Origin: Luteimonas sp. JM171
GTDB lineage: Bacteria > Pseudomonadota > Gammaproteobacteria > Xanthomonadales > Xanthomonadaceae
Length of the DNA: 64,000 bases
NCBI RefSeq assembly: GCF_001717465.1
Contig: NZ_CP017074.1
Coordinates: 1,268,873 to 1,332,872, forward strand
Direction of reading: 5' to 3'
The translations under genes and the position numbers were made by a program. Of this stretch, positions 56,759 to 64,000 are shown one piece after another (the stretch's first letter is position 1; every line of letters begins with the position of its first letter). The notes beneath the pieces are model-generated. The model was given only the letters and a program-made list of their open reading frames with translations, was not told where the DNA came from and did no database searches.

Positions 56759-58018
56759 TTACGGAGGGGAGGCGGAGGCGCGGGTGGCGAGTGGTTCGAG
56801 CCGGCGGCGGCCCATGCACAGGGCCAGCAGGGGGCCGGTCATGACTGTGGTGAGGATCGCCATCACCAGCAACAGGGTGAAGGCCTCCTGCCCGATCACG
56901 CCGGCATCCAGGCCGACCTTGATGACGATCAGCTCCATCAGCGCGCGCGCGTTCATCAGCGAGCCCACGGCAAAACTGTCGCGCCAGCCCAGGCCGGCCA
57001 GCCGCGCACCCGCAGCGCCGCCGGCGATCTTGCCAACCACGGCGGCGGCCATGATCAGCCCCAGCGCGCCCAGCCCCGCGCCCACGAATGCATCGCCGGT
57101 GGTGTTGAGCCCGGCCAGCGCGAAGAAGATCGGCATCAGCACGATGATCGCCACGTGCTCGACGCGCTCGACCAGGCTGCGCAGCAGGCGATCATCGCGC
57201 GGCAGGCAGGCGCCAAACAGGAACGCGCCGAAAACCGCGTGCAGCTGCAGCCAATCGGTGATCGCCGCGCAGGCAAACAGGCCCACGAACAGCGCCGCCA
57301 GTACGAAGCCGCCCGGCACCCCCTCGCGCGCATGCCTTGCCAGCAGCCGCGCATACAGCGGCCGCAGCAGCCCGAACACCACCGCGCTCAGCGCGCCCAG
57401 CCCGACGATGATGCGCACGAACCCGCCGTAGCCCGCGCCGGCGCCGATCATCGCCACCACCAGCGCCAGCATGATCCAGGCCAGCACGTCCGCGATCGCC
57501 GCCGAGCCCAGCGACAGCTGCCCGAGCCGGGTGTGGGTGATGTTCCGCTCCTTGAGGATCCGGGCCATGATCGGGAACGCGGTGATCGACATCGCCGCCG
57601 CCATGAACAGGGCGAACGGCCAGAATCCCACGCCCTCCGGCGCCAGCGGCCCATGCAGCGCGGGCGAGACCGCGATCCCCAGTCCCATCGGGACCAGCAC
57701 GCTCAACACGCCGACCCAGCCGGCGGCGCGGACCTGGGCACGCATGCCCTCGGCCGGGGCGCGCAGCTCCACGCCAACGATGAACATGAACAGCACCAGT
57801 CCCAGCGTGGCCAGCGAAGACAGCGCGGGCAGCGATTCCGGGGCAAACAGCTGGCTGTGGAACCCGGGGAACAGGGCCCCGAACACAATCGGCCCCAGGA
57901 TGATCCCCGCCGCCATCTCCCCGATCACCGGCGGCTGGCCGACATGGCGCAGCAGCAGCCCGCACACCCGCGCTGTGGCAATGATCACGACCAGTTGCAG
58001 CAGCAGCGGGCTTTGCAT
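56759..58018 (-). CDS. CPA2-family cation/proton antiporter
   Basis: Membrane antiporter of 419 residues with about 12 spans. It has the KefB/Nha-type features GQPPVIGEMAAGIILGP, FMFIVGVELRAP and SLGSAAIADVLAWIM, where the IADVLAW Asp is the expected ion-binding residue. It lacks the TrkA-N/RCK domain of KefC, so it is the short form. Its place 18 bases after the FAD oxidoreductase gene in the right-hand pigment operon suggests a role in pH or ion balance for pigment export, but this is inferred. Confidence 0.9.
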   Translation of the reverse strand: MQSPLLLQLVVIIATARVCGLLLRHVGQPPVIGEMAAGIILGPIVFGALFPGFHSQLFAPESLPALSSLATLGLVLFMFIVGVELRAPAEGMRAQVRAAGWVGVLSVLVPMGLGIAVSPALHGPLAPEGVGFWPFALFMAAAMSITAFPIMARILKERNITHTRLGQLSLGSAAIADVLAWIMLALVVAMIGAGAGYGGFVRIIVGLGALSAVVFGLLRPLYARLLARHAREGVPGGFVLAALFVGLFACAAITDWLQLHAVFGAFLFGACLPRDDRLLRSLVERVEHVAIIVLMPIFFALAGLNTTGDAFVGAGLGALGLIMAAAVVGKIAGGAAGARLAGLGWRDSFAVGSLMNARALMELIVIKVGLDAGVIGQEAFTLLLVMAILTTVMTGPLLALCMGRRRLEPLATRASASPP

Positions 58019-58036
58019 CGGCAGGACGCTTGTGGC

Positions 58037-59668
58037 TCAGGCCGCGGCAGGATACCAGTGCGGCTCGAGGGAGGCCGCCTGCCCGTCATCGTGGCCCACC
58101 AGGGCCTCCAGTCCGCAGGGGTCGATGTCCGGATGATCGCGGCGGGCCCGGGCCAGGACCTCGGCGGCCAGCCAGCGCATCCGCTGCACGTTGCCGCGGA
58201 TGCGGGCGTCGAACGCGGCGTCGTGCAGGTCATCGCCCAGGCCGCTGTTGAGCTCGCGGAACCAGTCGATCCGGAACTGGTCCAGCAGCCGCGCGCCCGC
58301 CTCGCCCAACCCGGCCTGCGCATTGCGCCGGCCCCATTCGCGCAGCAGCGGCTGCATGGCGCCGTTGAGGCCGCGGCCCGTCTGCAGCTCCGCGGAAAGA
58401 CGCTCGAACACCCGGATGTCCGCGATGCGACCGGAGAAGAACAGCGGCGCCAGCAGCGCCCAGTAATAGGTGTAATCCCAGATCACCTTCACCGGCATCA
58501 CCCGCGCATCGCCAAACAGCGGGTACTGGTCCTGGTAGATGGGCAGCATGCTTTCGTAGAACGAGCGGTAAAGCTGCTGGTAGATCTCCGCCCACGGCGC
58601 CACCGGCCCGCCGGCGCGGTCCCGGGCCACCAGCTCGCAGATGTAGGTGTTGGAGATGGCGATGAAATCGCTGCCCGGCGAATAGAACGGGTCCAGGAAC
58701 AGCCCGGCCTCCCCAGTGATCGCCCAGCGGTCGCCGGAGAACATGCGCTTGCAGCCGTGTGAGAAGTGGCGCAGGAACAGGAAATCCTTCACCGCGTGCG
58801 CTTCGCCATCCAGGCTCGCGGCAACCCGCGGCTGGTGCTTGCGCAGCCACGCCATCGCCTTCGCGTGGCTGTTCATCGATTCCAGCGGATGCATCTTCGC
58901 GTCGCAGACGATGCCCACCGAGTGCGCGCCGGAGGCGAGCGGGATCAGCCAGAACCAGTAGCCCGGCCCGCACATGTGGTTGGTCGAGCGCCAGCGGTCA
59001 GGCGGGTCGCAGCGCTGCAGCCAGGCCGTATCGCCGGACCACTGGTTGGGATCGACGATGCCCTCCACCCGCCACCAGACCGCGTTGACGTCGTGGTCGT
59101 TGGCCTCGGCCAGCCCCAGCTTGCGCTTGACCAGTCCCACCCGCCCGGACGCATCCACCAGCCAGCGCGCCGTCATTTCGCGGCGTTCGCCCCGGTGCTC
59201 GAAGCCGACCGCGTGCATGTCCGGTCCTTCAGCCATGGTGATCGAGCGCACCGTCGCGCCGTCGCGGAAATCCACGCCCTGCGCGCGCACGCGCTGGCCG
59301 AGGAAGTTCTCGAACCGGCCGCGGTCGATCTGCCACGACGGCGTGGGCATCAGCCGGCTCACGCCCAGCTCGGTGCAGCGGTCGATATCCTCGCGGCCAT
59401 CGGAAAAGAAGAACCGGAACCCGAACTTGCGGATCTGCTCGGCGTCCAGGTGTTCGCGCAGGCCCAGCACTTCGGAGAAATAGTGCGCGCCGATCTCCAC
59501 GGTCGACTCGCCCACCTTGTGCGCGGCCTCGGCGACAGGATGCGCGCGGCGTTCAAGCACCGTGATGCGCAGGCCCGGATCCTGCCGGCGCAGCTGCAGC
59601 GCCAGGGTCAGGCCAGCCAGCCCCCCGCCCAGGATGAGGACATCGGTGTCGGAAGCTGCCTGGTCCAT
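58037..59668 (-). CDS. Second FAD-dependent halogenase-like oxidoreductase
   Basis: Flavoprotein of 543 residues. FAD fold DVLILGGGLAGLTLALQL, a lysine in HKVGESTVEIGAHYF comparable to the halogenase GES/K region, and GYWFWLIPLASG, which matches the WxWxIP halogenase signature. GEAGLFLDPFYSPGSDFIA is the second FAD contact. It may brominate or hydroxylate the aryl head group of the pigment. It follows the GT2 gene by 5 bases. Confidence 0.86.
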   Translation of the reverse strand: MDQAASDTDVLILGGGLAGLTLALQLRRQDPGLRITVLERRAHPVAEAAHKVGESTVEIGAHYFSEVLGLREHLDAEQIRKFGFRFFFSDGREDIDRCTELGVSRLMPTPSWQIDRGRFENFLGQRVRAQGVDFRDGATVRSITMAEGPDMHAVGFEHRGERREMTARWLVDASGRVGLVKRKLGLAEANDHDVNAVWWRVEGIVDPNQWSGDTAWLQRCDPPDRWRSTNHMCGPGYWFWLIPLASGAHSVGIVCDAKMHPLESMNSHAKAMAWLRKHQPRVAASLDGEAHAVKDFLFLRHFSHGCKRMFSGDRWAITGEAGLFLDPFYSPGSDFIAISNTYICELVARDRAGGPVAPWAEIYQQLYRSFYESMLPIYQDQYPLFGDARVMPVKVIWDYTYYWALLAPLFFSGRIADIRVFERLSAELQTGRGLNGAMQPLLREWGRRNAQAGLGEAGARLLDQFRIDWFRELNSGLGDDLHDAAFDARIRGNVQRMRWLAAEVLARARRDHPDIDPCGLEALVGHDDGQAASLEPHWYPAAA

Positions 59669-59673
59669 GCTGC

Positions 59674-60495
59674 TCAGCCTGTGCGCGTGGAAGGGTGGGG
59701 CGGGGCGGCAGGTGCGAACTCCCCGCTGTCGTCGTCGATCACCGGCCGGGTCCGGCGCGTTCGCCGGTACTCGTCCAGCAGGTTCCCGTGCCGGAGGATT
59801 TGTAGCACAACGTGCGTGGTGATCAGCCGCAGGTCGTGCCAGAGGCGGAAGTGGCTCTTGCGGAATTCATCCTCCGGGCCGGCGTAGCGGGTATCGACCG
59901 GCAGCGCGACCACGCCCAGCCCGAGCTGCCGGGCCGAGGAGATCAGCATCTGCGCCTCGAACACGAAGCCTTCGCCGGGCACGTCCATGGCGCAGGCCCT
60001 GGCCGGGTACAGGCGCTGGCCGCTTTGGGTATCCACCATGCGGAAGCCGCAGGCCCAGCTGATGCCCCAGTCGCCGAAGTCGTTGCCCAGGCGCCGGTAC
60101 CAGGGCTGGCAGCCCCGCTTGCGCAGGCGCGCACCCACGATCACGCAGCCGGGATGGCGGTTGGCGCTGTCGATCATGCGCGGGATGTCAGCGCCGCAAT
60201 GCTGGCCGTCGCCGTCCATGGTTGCCACCGCGCGGGCGCCCTGTCGCAGGGCCTCGGCAAAGCCGTCGCGCAGGCTCGCGCCCTTGCCCATGCGCTCGGG
60301 GTGGCGCAGCACGGTCACGGGCAGGTCGGCGATCAGGTCCGCGGTGCCGTCGTCGGAGCCATCGTCCACCACGATCACCCGCGGGCAATGCGCCAGCGCA
60401 TCAGACACGACCTCGCGGATCCGCAGCGCCTCGTTGAGCGCGGGGATCACCACCGCCACATCCTCGGGCCGCAGCCGCTGCCCCGCGTCATCCAT
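59674..60495 (-). CDS. Family 2 glycosyltransferase of the pigment cluster
   Basis: GT2 enzyme of 273 residues. The GT-A fold shows VVIPALNEALRIREVV, VIVVDDGSDDGTADL, TMDGDGQHCGADIPRM (DxD-like motif) and GEGFVFEAQMLISS. No membrane span is evident except perhaps a C-terminal hydrophobic stretch. It may glycosylate the pigment or its lipid anchor. The ATG at 60495 overlaps the upstream gene end by 8 bases; upstream in-frame sequence is antisense-like and Cys-rich and is not used. Confidence 0.88.
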   Translation of the reverse strand: MDDAGQRLRPEDVAVVIPALNEALRIREVVSDALAHCPRVIVVDDGSDDGTADLIADLPVTVLRHPERMGKGASLRDGFAEALRQGARAVATMDGDGQHCGADIPRMIDSANRHPGCVIVGARLRKRGCQPWYRRLGNDFGDWGISWACGFRMVDTQSGQRLYPARACAMDVPGEGFVFEAQMLISSARQLGLGVVALPVDTRYAGPEDEFRKSHFRLWHDLRLITTHVVLQILRHGNLLDEYRRTRRTRPVIDDDSGEFAPAAPPHPSTRTG

Positions 60496-61267
60496 GGGCC
60501 AGCTCCACCCGCAGCGCTCTGTCCGGGCCTGCGTGCAGCAACGCGAGGTCCCCGCCTGCGGCCAACGCGTCGAACAGCGGCAGCATCGGTGCCATCGCGT
60601 TGCCACCGCAGTGCCGCGCCAGCGGCCCGGCATCCAGCCCAGGGCGGCCTTCTCCCAGCAGGGCACGCAGGCGCGTGCCACCGCCCTTGCGTGAAAGCAC
60701 CAGGGCGCCGCCCAGCAGGCCCTCGCTGGGCGTCATCGTGCCCAATGGCCCGGCGGCCTCGATGTCGTAGGCAACCAGCAGCACGGCCTCCCCGCCTGCA
60801 TCCAGCTGCGCCAGGGCCTCCACCAGCCCCTGGGCAAAGCTCGCCTGGCCGGCGCTGATGGCGTTGGCCGCGGCCATGCAGCCGGCGCCGATGGTCCAGT
60901 AGCCGGCCGCGGCGTTGTGGACGGAATTGTGGAAACGCGTGGGTGAGATCGAACGCGGATCCTCCGCCAGCGTCCGGGCCATGTAATCGGTGATCGCAAG
61001 GTCGCCGTGGGTGGAGGCGAATACCGATGGCAGTTCTTCTGGATCGCGGCCCGCGTGCGTGCAGGCGGCCAGGGCCACCTCCAGCGCCACGGCCACCGTC
61101 TGCGGCGCGCGCCGGCGTTCGTTGGCCGCCAACAGCTGCGGGGAAGGCTTGCGCGGCGCGTCCTCCATCAAGCGTTGGTGTTCGACGAAGTCGCAGGCCG
61201 CCTGCCATGTCGGCAGGCCGGGCGCCCAGAAGCCGATGCCCTCAACGCAGGCTTCCAGCGCCGTCAC
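60488..61267 (-). CDS. Ketosynthase-like chain-length factor (ApeC-like)
   Basis: A 259-residue protein of the short ketosynthase-like family (PF13723 type) that pairs with ApeO-like ketosynthases. The segment FHNSVHNAAAGYWTIGAG is typical. It does not carry the full Cys-His-His triad of the neighbouring enzyme, so it is expected to be a non-catalytic partner that sets chain length. The GTG start at 61267 overlaps the ketosynthase stop by 4 bases, ensuring matched synthesis. Confidence 0.86.
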   Translation of the reverse strand: MTALEACVEGIGFWAPGLPTWQAACDFVEHQRLMEDAPRKPSPQLLAANERRRAPQTVAVALEVALAACTHAGRDPEELPSVFASTHGDLAITDYMARTLAEDPRSISPTRFHNSVHNAAAGYWTIGAGCMAAANAISAGQASFAQGLVEALAQLDAGGEAVLLVAYDIEAAGPLGTMTPSEGLLGGALVLSRKGGGTRLRALLGEGRPGLDAGPLARHCGGNAMAPMLPLFDALAAGGDLALLHAGPDRALRVELAHG

Positions 61268-62466
61268 CGCGATGCCCCCTTGCCGAACACCAGCGAGCAG
61301 TTGTTGCCCCCAAAGCCGAACGAATTGTTCATTGCGTAGCTGATCCTTGCATGGGCATTGTCCAGCCGCAGCTGCGGCCCGCAGGCCGGGTCCAGGGCCT
61401 GGCTGTTCAGGGTACCGGGCAACAGCCCTTCGTCCAGTGCGATCAGGGCGAACACCGATTCCACGATGCCGGCGGCCCCCAGCGTGTGCCCGGTCCAGCC
61501 CTTCGTGGATCCCGCATGCAATCCCTCGTCGAACATCGCCGCCACCGCCGCCGCTTCCACCGCGTCGTTGGCTGGAGTAGCCGTGCCGTGGAGATTGAGA
61601 TAGCCGACGTCGCCGGCCTGGATGCCGGCGCGTTGGAGCGCATCGGCCATCGCTTTGCGCGCACCCAGCCCTTCGGGGTGCGGCGCCGACATGTGGTGGG
61701 CATCGCTGGATTCGCCATAGCCGCGAAGCTGCAGCCCCTCTTCGTCGTCGCCGCAACGCTCGAGCAGGGCATAGCCACCGGCCTCGCCCAGGGACAGGCC
61801 GTCGCGCGCGGGATCAAACGGCCGGGCCGGCTGGCTGGACACCAGGCCCAGTGAATTGAAGCCGAACAGCACGCTGCCGCACAGCGTGTCGATGCCGCCC
61901 ACCAGCGCCGCGTCCACCAGGCCCGCGTGGATCAGCCGCGCCGCCTGCGCGAAGACCTTGGCGCTGGAAGAGCATGCCGTTGCCACCGTCATGCACGGTC
62001 CGCGGATCCCGGTGGCTTCCTGGACGAAGCCGCCCAGCGAATGCGGCGTGTGCACCCGCGGCCTCGCCAGGTCGGCGGGGAAGGCGCCGTCGTCCAGGCG
62101 CGCATAGGCTTCCTCGGTGGCGCCGATGCTCGAGGTCGAGGTACCCAGCACCAGCGCGACGCGGCTGGCCCCATGCCGCGCCAGCGCGGCCTGGATCGCA
62201 TCCACCAGCCCGTCCTGCTGCAGCGCCAGCCATGCCAGCCGGTTGTTGCGGCACTCCCACTGCGCAAAGCGCCCGGGCAACGGCTCGTCCTCGAGGCCGT
62301 CGACGCGGCCGATCCAGGTGTCAAGCGGGTCGCTTCCAAAGTCGTTGCGGCGCAGGCCGCTGCGGCGCGACTCCAGGGCCTGTTGCTGGGCCAGTCGGCC
62401 GCGGCCAAGGGCGGTGGTGGCTGAGTAGGCGCGGATCGCGAGCGCCGGGATCGGAGAGAGCGGCAT
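61264..62466 (-). CDS. Beta-ketoacyl-ACP synthase of the pigment pathway (ApeO-like)
   Basis: Condensing enzyme of 400 residues. The triad is Cys165 in VATACSSSAK, His293 in NLHGTATPAND and His327 in KGWTGHTLGAAG; NNSFGFGGNN closes the fold. It extends the aryl starter with malonyl units on the carrier protein. First gene of the right-hand minus-strand operon KS - chain-length factor - GT2 - FAD enzyme - antiporter; the 91 bases upstream to the next gene hold its promoter. Confidence 0.93.
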   Translation of the reverse strand: MPLSPIPALAIRAYSATTALGRGRLAQQQALESRRSGLRRNDFGSDPLDTWIGRVDGLEDEPLPGRFAQWECRNNRLAWLALQQDGLVDAIQAALARHGASRVALVLGTSTSSIGATEEAYARLDDGAFPADLARPRVHTPHSLGGFVQEATGIRGPCMTVATACSSSAKVFAQAARLIHAGLVDAALVGGIDTLCGSVLFGFNSLGLVSSQPARPFDPARDGLSLGEAGGYALLERCGDDEEGLQLRGYGESSDAHHMSAPHPEGLGARKAMADALQRAGIQAGDVGYLNLHGTATPANDAVEAAAVAAMFDEGLHAGSTKGWTGHTLGAAGIVESVFALIALDEGLLPGTLNSQALDPACGPQLRLDNAHARISYAMNNSFGFGGNNCSLVFGKGASR

Positions 62467-62557
62467 CAGGCCCTGTGGCTTGCTGTGGTCTGGCCGCGAG
62501 TATAGGCGGCGCGCCAGGCGCGGCCCATGAACCCGGGTTCAGTCGTACCACGCGATG

Positions 62558-63091
62558 TCAGAGCGTGCGGATGGTCTCGCCGCCGAGTTCGTCGAGCGTG
62601 CGCTGCGCCCGCTTGCGCTCATCCGCGTCGAAGGCGTGGACCACGACTGCCGAGCGTCCTTCCTGCAGGGCCCCCTGGACCTTGTGGATGTAGGGGTCGT
62701 GGTCGGGTCGCAGGGTGACCAGCCCGCCCGCCATCAGGCCGAAAACGGCACCGTAGGCAATGATCACGGCAGCGGCAAAACCGGGCGACGACGTCACCAG
62801 TTCCAGCCCTGACGCGTACAGCAGGGCGAACAGCACCGCCCCGATGCCGGCGCCAACCAGGCCAAGCTTGGCGTGCGCAATGAGCATGGTGCGGAAGATG
62901 CCTCGGTTTTCGGGTTCCAGCTTGCGGCCGGGGTGGCGGTCGCCGCTGGTGAGGACCTGGACCTGGGACTGGCGCAGGCGCAGTTCGCGCCTGAGGGTGG
63001 CGGCGATCCGGCGCGCGCTGCCTTCATCATCGAAGATGGCGGCAACCTTGGTGTCTGATGTTTCGCCGGTCACCGGCGAGAGGGTGCTCAT
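62558..63091 (-). CDS. Hypothetical membrane protein with glycine-rich helices
   Basis: Not recognised. A 177-residue protein: a soluble N-terminal alpha/beta part (TKVAAIFDDEGSARRIAATL), two transmembrane helices rich in Gly/Ala (LGLVGAGIGAVLFALLYASGL and AAVIIAYGAVFGLMAGGLV), and a C-terminal alpha/beta part (SAVVVHAFDADERKRAQRTL). This order resembles small stress-related membrane proteins. Ends 91 bases before the ketosynthase start, same strand. Confidence 0.8.
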   Translation of the reverse strand: MSTLSPVTGETSDTKVAAIFDDEGSARRIAATLRRELRLRQSQVQVLTSGDRHPGRKLEPENRGIFRTMLIAHAKLGLVGAGIGAVLFALLYASGLELVTSSPGFAAAVIIAYGAVFGLMAGGLVTLRPDHDPYIHKVQGALQEGRSAVVVHAFDADERKRAQRTLDELGGETIRTL

Positions 63092-63335
63092 GGGATCTCA
63101 CCTGATCGGATCTGCTGCTCAGGCTGGACGCTCCCCGATCAACGCCCCGTGACCCGCGGTGGTTTGGGCTTCCCCTGGTCAGCGCCGGTTGTGGCGCCGA
63201 TCACCCGGCGATCGCGTTGTTGAACGCCGCTTGAAACGCCAGCGTGGAGGCTGCGTCAACGTTTCGATTTGCTTCAGCCGCGCCGCGATGTACTTGCCGC
63301 GCCCCTGAAAACCAACTCGAACAATGGAGCATCCG

Positions 63336-64000
63336 ATGTACAAGCTTTTGATTCCGGCCGCCCTTGCGGCCATGGCCCTGTCCCCCATCGCAGCGGCGCA
63401 GACGCGCGGCGGCGACAACTACCGCCCCGACCTCCAGACCGGCGACGGCCACTGGTTCATCGCCGGCAATGTCGGCCGCACTGACGGTGGCAGCGCCACC
63501 CGCTTCGGCACCGGCGATTTCAACCTGTTTGAAAGCCGCGAAGGCCGCAAGACCGGTTACGGCCTGGCCGGCGGCTACCGCTGGAAGGTTTCGCCGATGT
63601 GGGCGGTGGGCGTTGAAGGCGGTTACACCGACCTGGGCAACCTGGAGATCAGCAACGCCTTCAGCGACGACAGCGTCGACCAGCGCGAGGACACCAATGC
63701 GCTGCGCGGCTGGCATGCCGGCGCCAATGCGCGCGTCAACCTGACCCCGGCCTGGTATGTCGGCCTGCGCGGCGGCTATTTCCGTGCCTCGGACAACAAC
63801 GCGCGCTACTACAACCGCGTCGGCGAGGAGCTGCGCCTGGAGAGCGGGCGCCGCGACGGCCGCAACAGCTGGTATGCAGGCGTGGGCACGGGCTGGAACG
63901 TCACCGACCGCTTCTCGCTCGGCGTGCACTACGACTACTTCCGGGCCAAGTCCGGTGACCTGCGCGATCCGGATACCGGCATCGAGTTCGAAGGCCCGAA
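63336..64000 (+). CDS. Outer-membrane beta-barrel protein, cut by right edge
   Basis: The first 221 residues of an exported protein: signal peptide (LIPAALAAMALSPIAAAQ) then alternating beta strands with surface loops (GHWFIAGNVGRTDGG, YGLAGGYRWKVSPMWAVGVEGGY, AWYVGLRGGYFRASD, WYAGVGTGWNVTDRFSLGVHY). This is the Ail/OmpX/OmpA-type small barrel pattern. GGAG lies seven bases before the ATG at 63336; an in-frame ATG at 63324 is possible. The 244-base upstream region (63092-63335) shows no gene. Function unknown. Confidence 0.87.
   Translation, partial: MYKLLIPAALAAMALSPIAAAQTRGGDNYRPDLQTGDGHWFIAGNVGRTDGGSATRFGTGDFNLFESREGRKTGYGLAGGYRWKVSPMWAVGVEGGYTDLGNLEISNAFSDDSVDQREDTNALRGWHAGANARVNLTPAWYVGLRGGYFRASDNNARYYNRVGEELRLESGRRDGRNSWYAGVGTGWNVTDRFSLGVHYDYFRAKSGDLRDPDTGIEFEGP

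Overview
The window looks like chromosomal DNA of a high-GC gammaproteobacterium of the family Lysobacteraceae (Xanthomonadaceae), for example Lysobacter, Luteimonas or a relative. The main reasons are a xanthomonadin-type aryl polyene pigment cluster that uses a XanB2-like chorismatase, very high G/C at third codon positions, and housekeeping genes arranged as in xanthomonads (rsmG-parA-parB, rpmB-rpmG, aroE-hemB). I see no rRNA, tRNA, CRISPR array, prophage or insertion sequence. The parAB genes suggest the window lies in the origin-proximal part of the chromosome.

Layout: 1-8.4 kb holds a Gly/Pro-repeat protein cut by the left edge, an acid phosphatase lipoprotein, rep helicase, tdk, a Ser/Thr kinase paired with an ECF sigma factor, and mutM. 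8.6-9.8 kb holds a fatty acid desaturase. 9.8-26.3 kb is an acetate-utilisation region: EF-hand protein, yjcH-actP, a second Na+/solute symporter with its DUF4212 subunit, a DcaP-like porin, acs, the NarL-type regulator CrbR, a DUF294 protein plus DnaQ-like exonuclease, and the symporter-histidine kinase CrbS. The promoters of acs and yjcH-actP share a 12-base motif that may be the CrbR site. 26.4-32.4 kb holds a cardiolipin synthase, L33 and L28, a DUF885 protein and parAB. 32.5-42.9 kb holds rsmG, a phosphopantetheinyl transferase divergent from an acyl ligase (two detached pigment functions), serA divergent from a D-2-hydroxyglutarate dehydrogenase-like gene, xthA, an aldehyde dehydrogenase, a gamma carbonic anhydrase, aroE and hemB.

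43.3-62.5 kb is the pigment cluster. A central plus-strand operon (carrier protein, membrane protein, two acyltransferases, two dehydratases, LolA-like and MMPL export proteins, ketoreductase) is flanked by minus-strand genes: XanB2 and an FAD halogenase-like enzyme on the left, and two ketosynthase-type proteins, a GT2 glycosyltransferase, a second FAD halogenase-like enzyme and a cation/H+ antiporter on the right. XanB2 would make 3-hydroxybenzoate from chorismate, the detached ligase would load it on the carrier protein, and the ketosynthase/ketoreductase/dehydratase set would extend it to a polyene that is attached to a lipid and exported.

The most unusual feature is a two-gene cassette inside this pigment operon (52.4-54.9 kb). 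It encodes a class-3-type lipase with a long repetitive tail, followed by an ankyrin-repeat lipoprotein. This is the architecture of a phospholipase effector and its periplasmic immunity protein, and the lipoprotein gene overlaps the pigment ketoreductase gene by 4 bases. A family of long palindromic repeats with a ribosome-binding-site-like core occurs near 12.5, 28.0 and 43.0 kb. The right edge cuts an outer-membrane beta-barrel gene.
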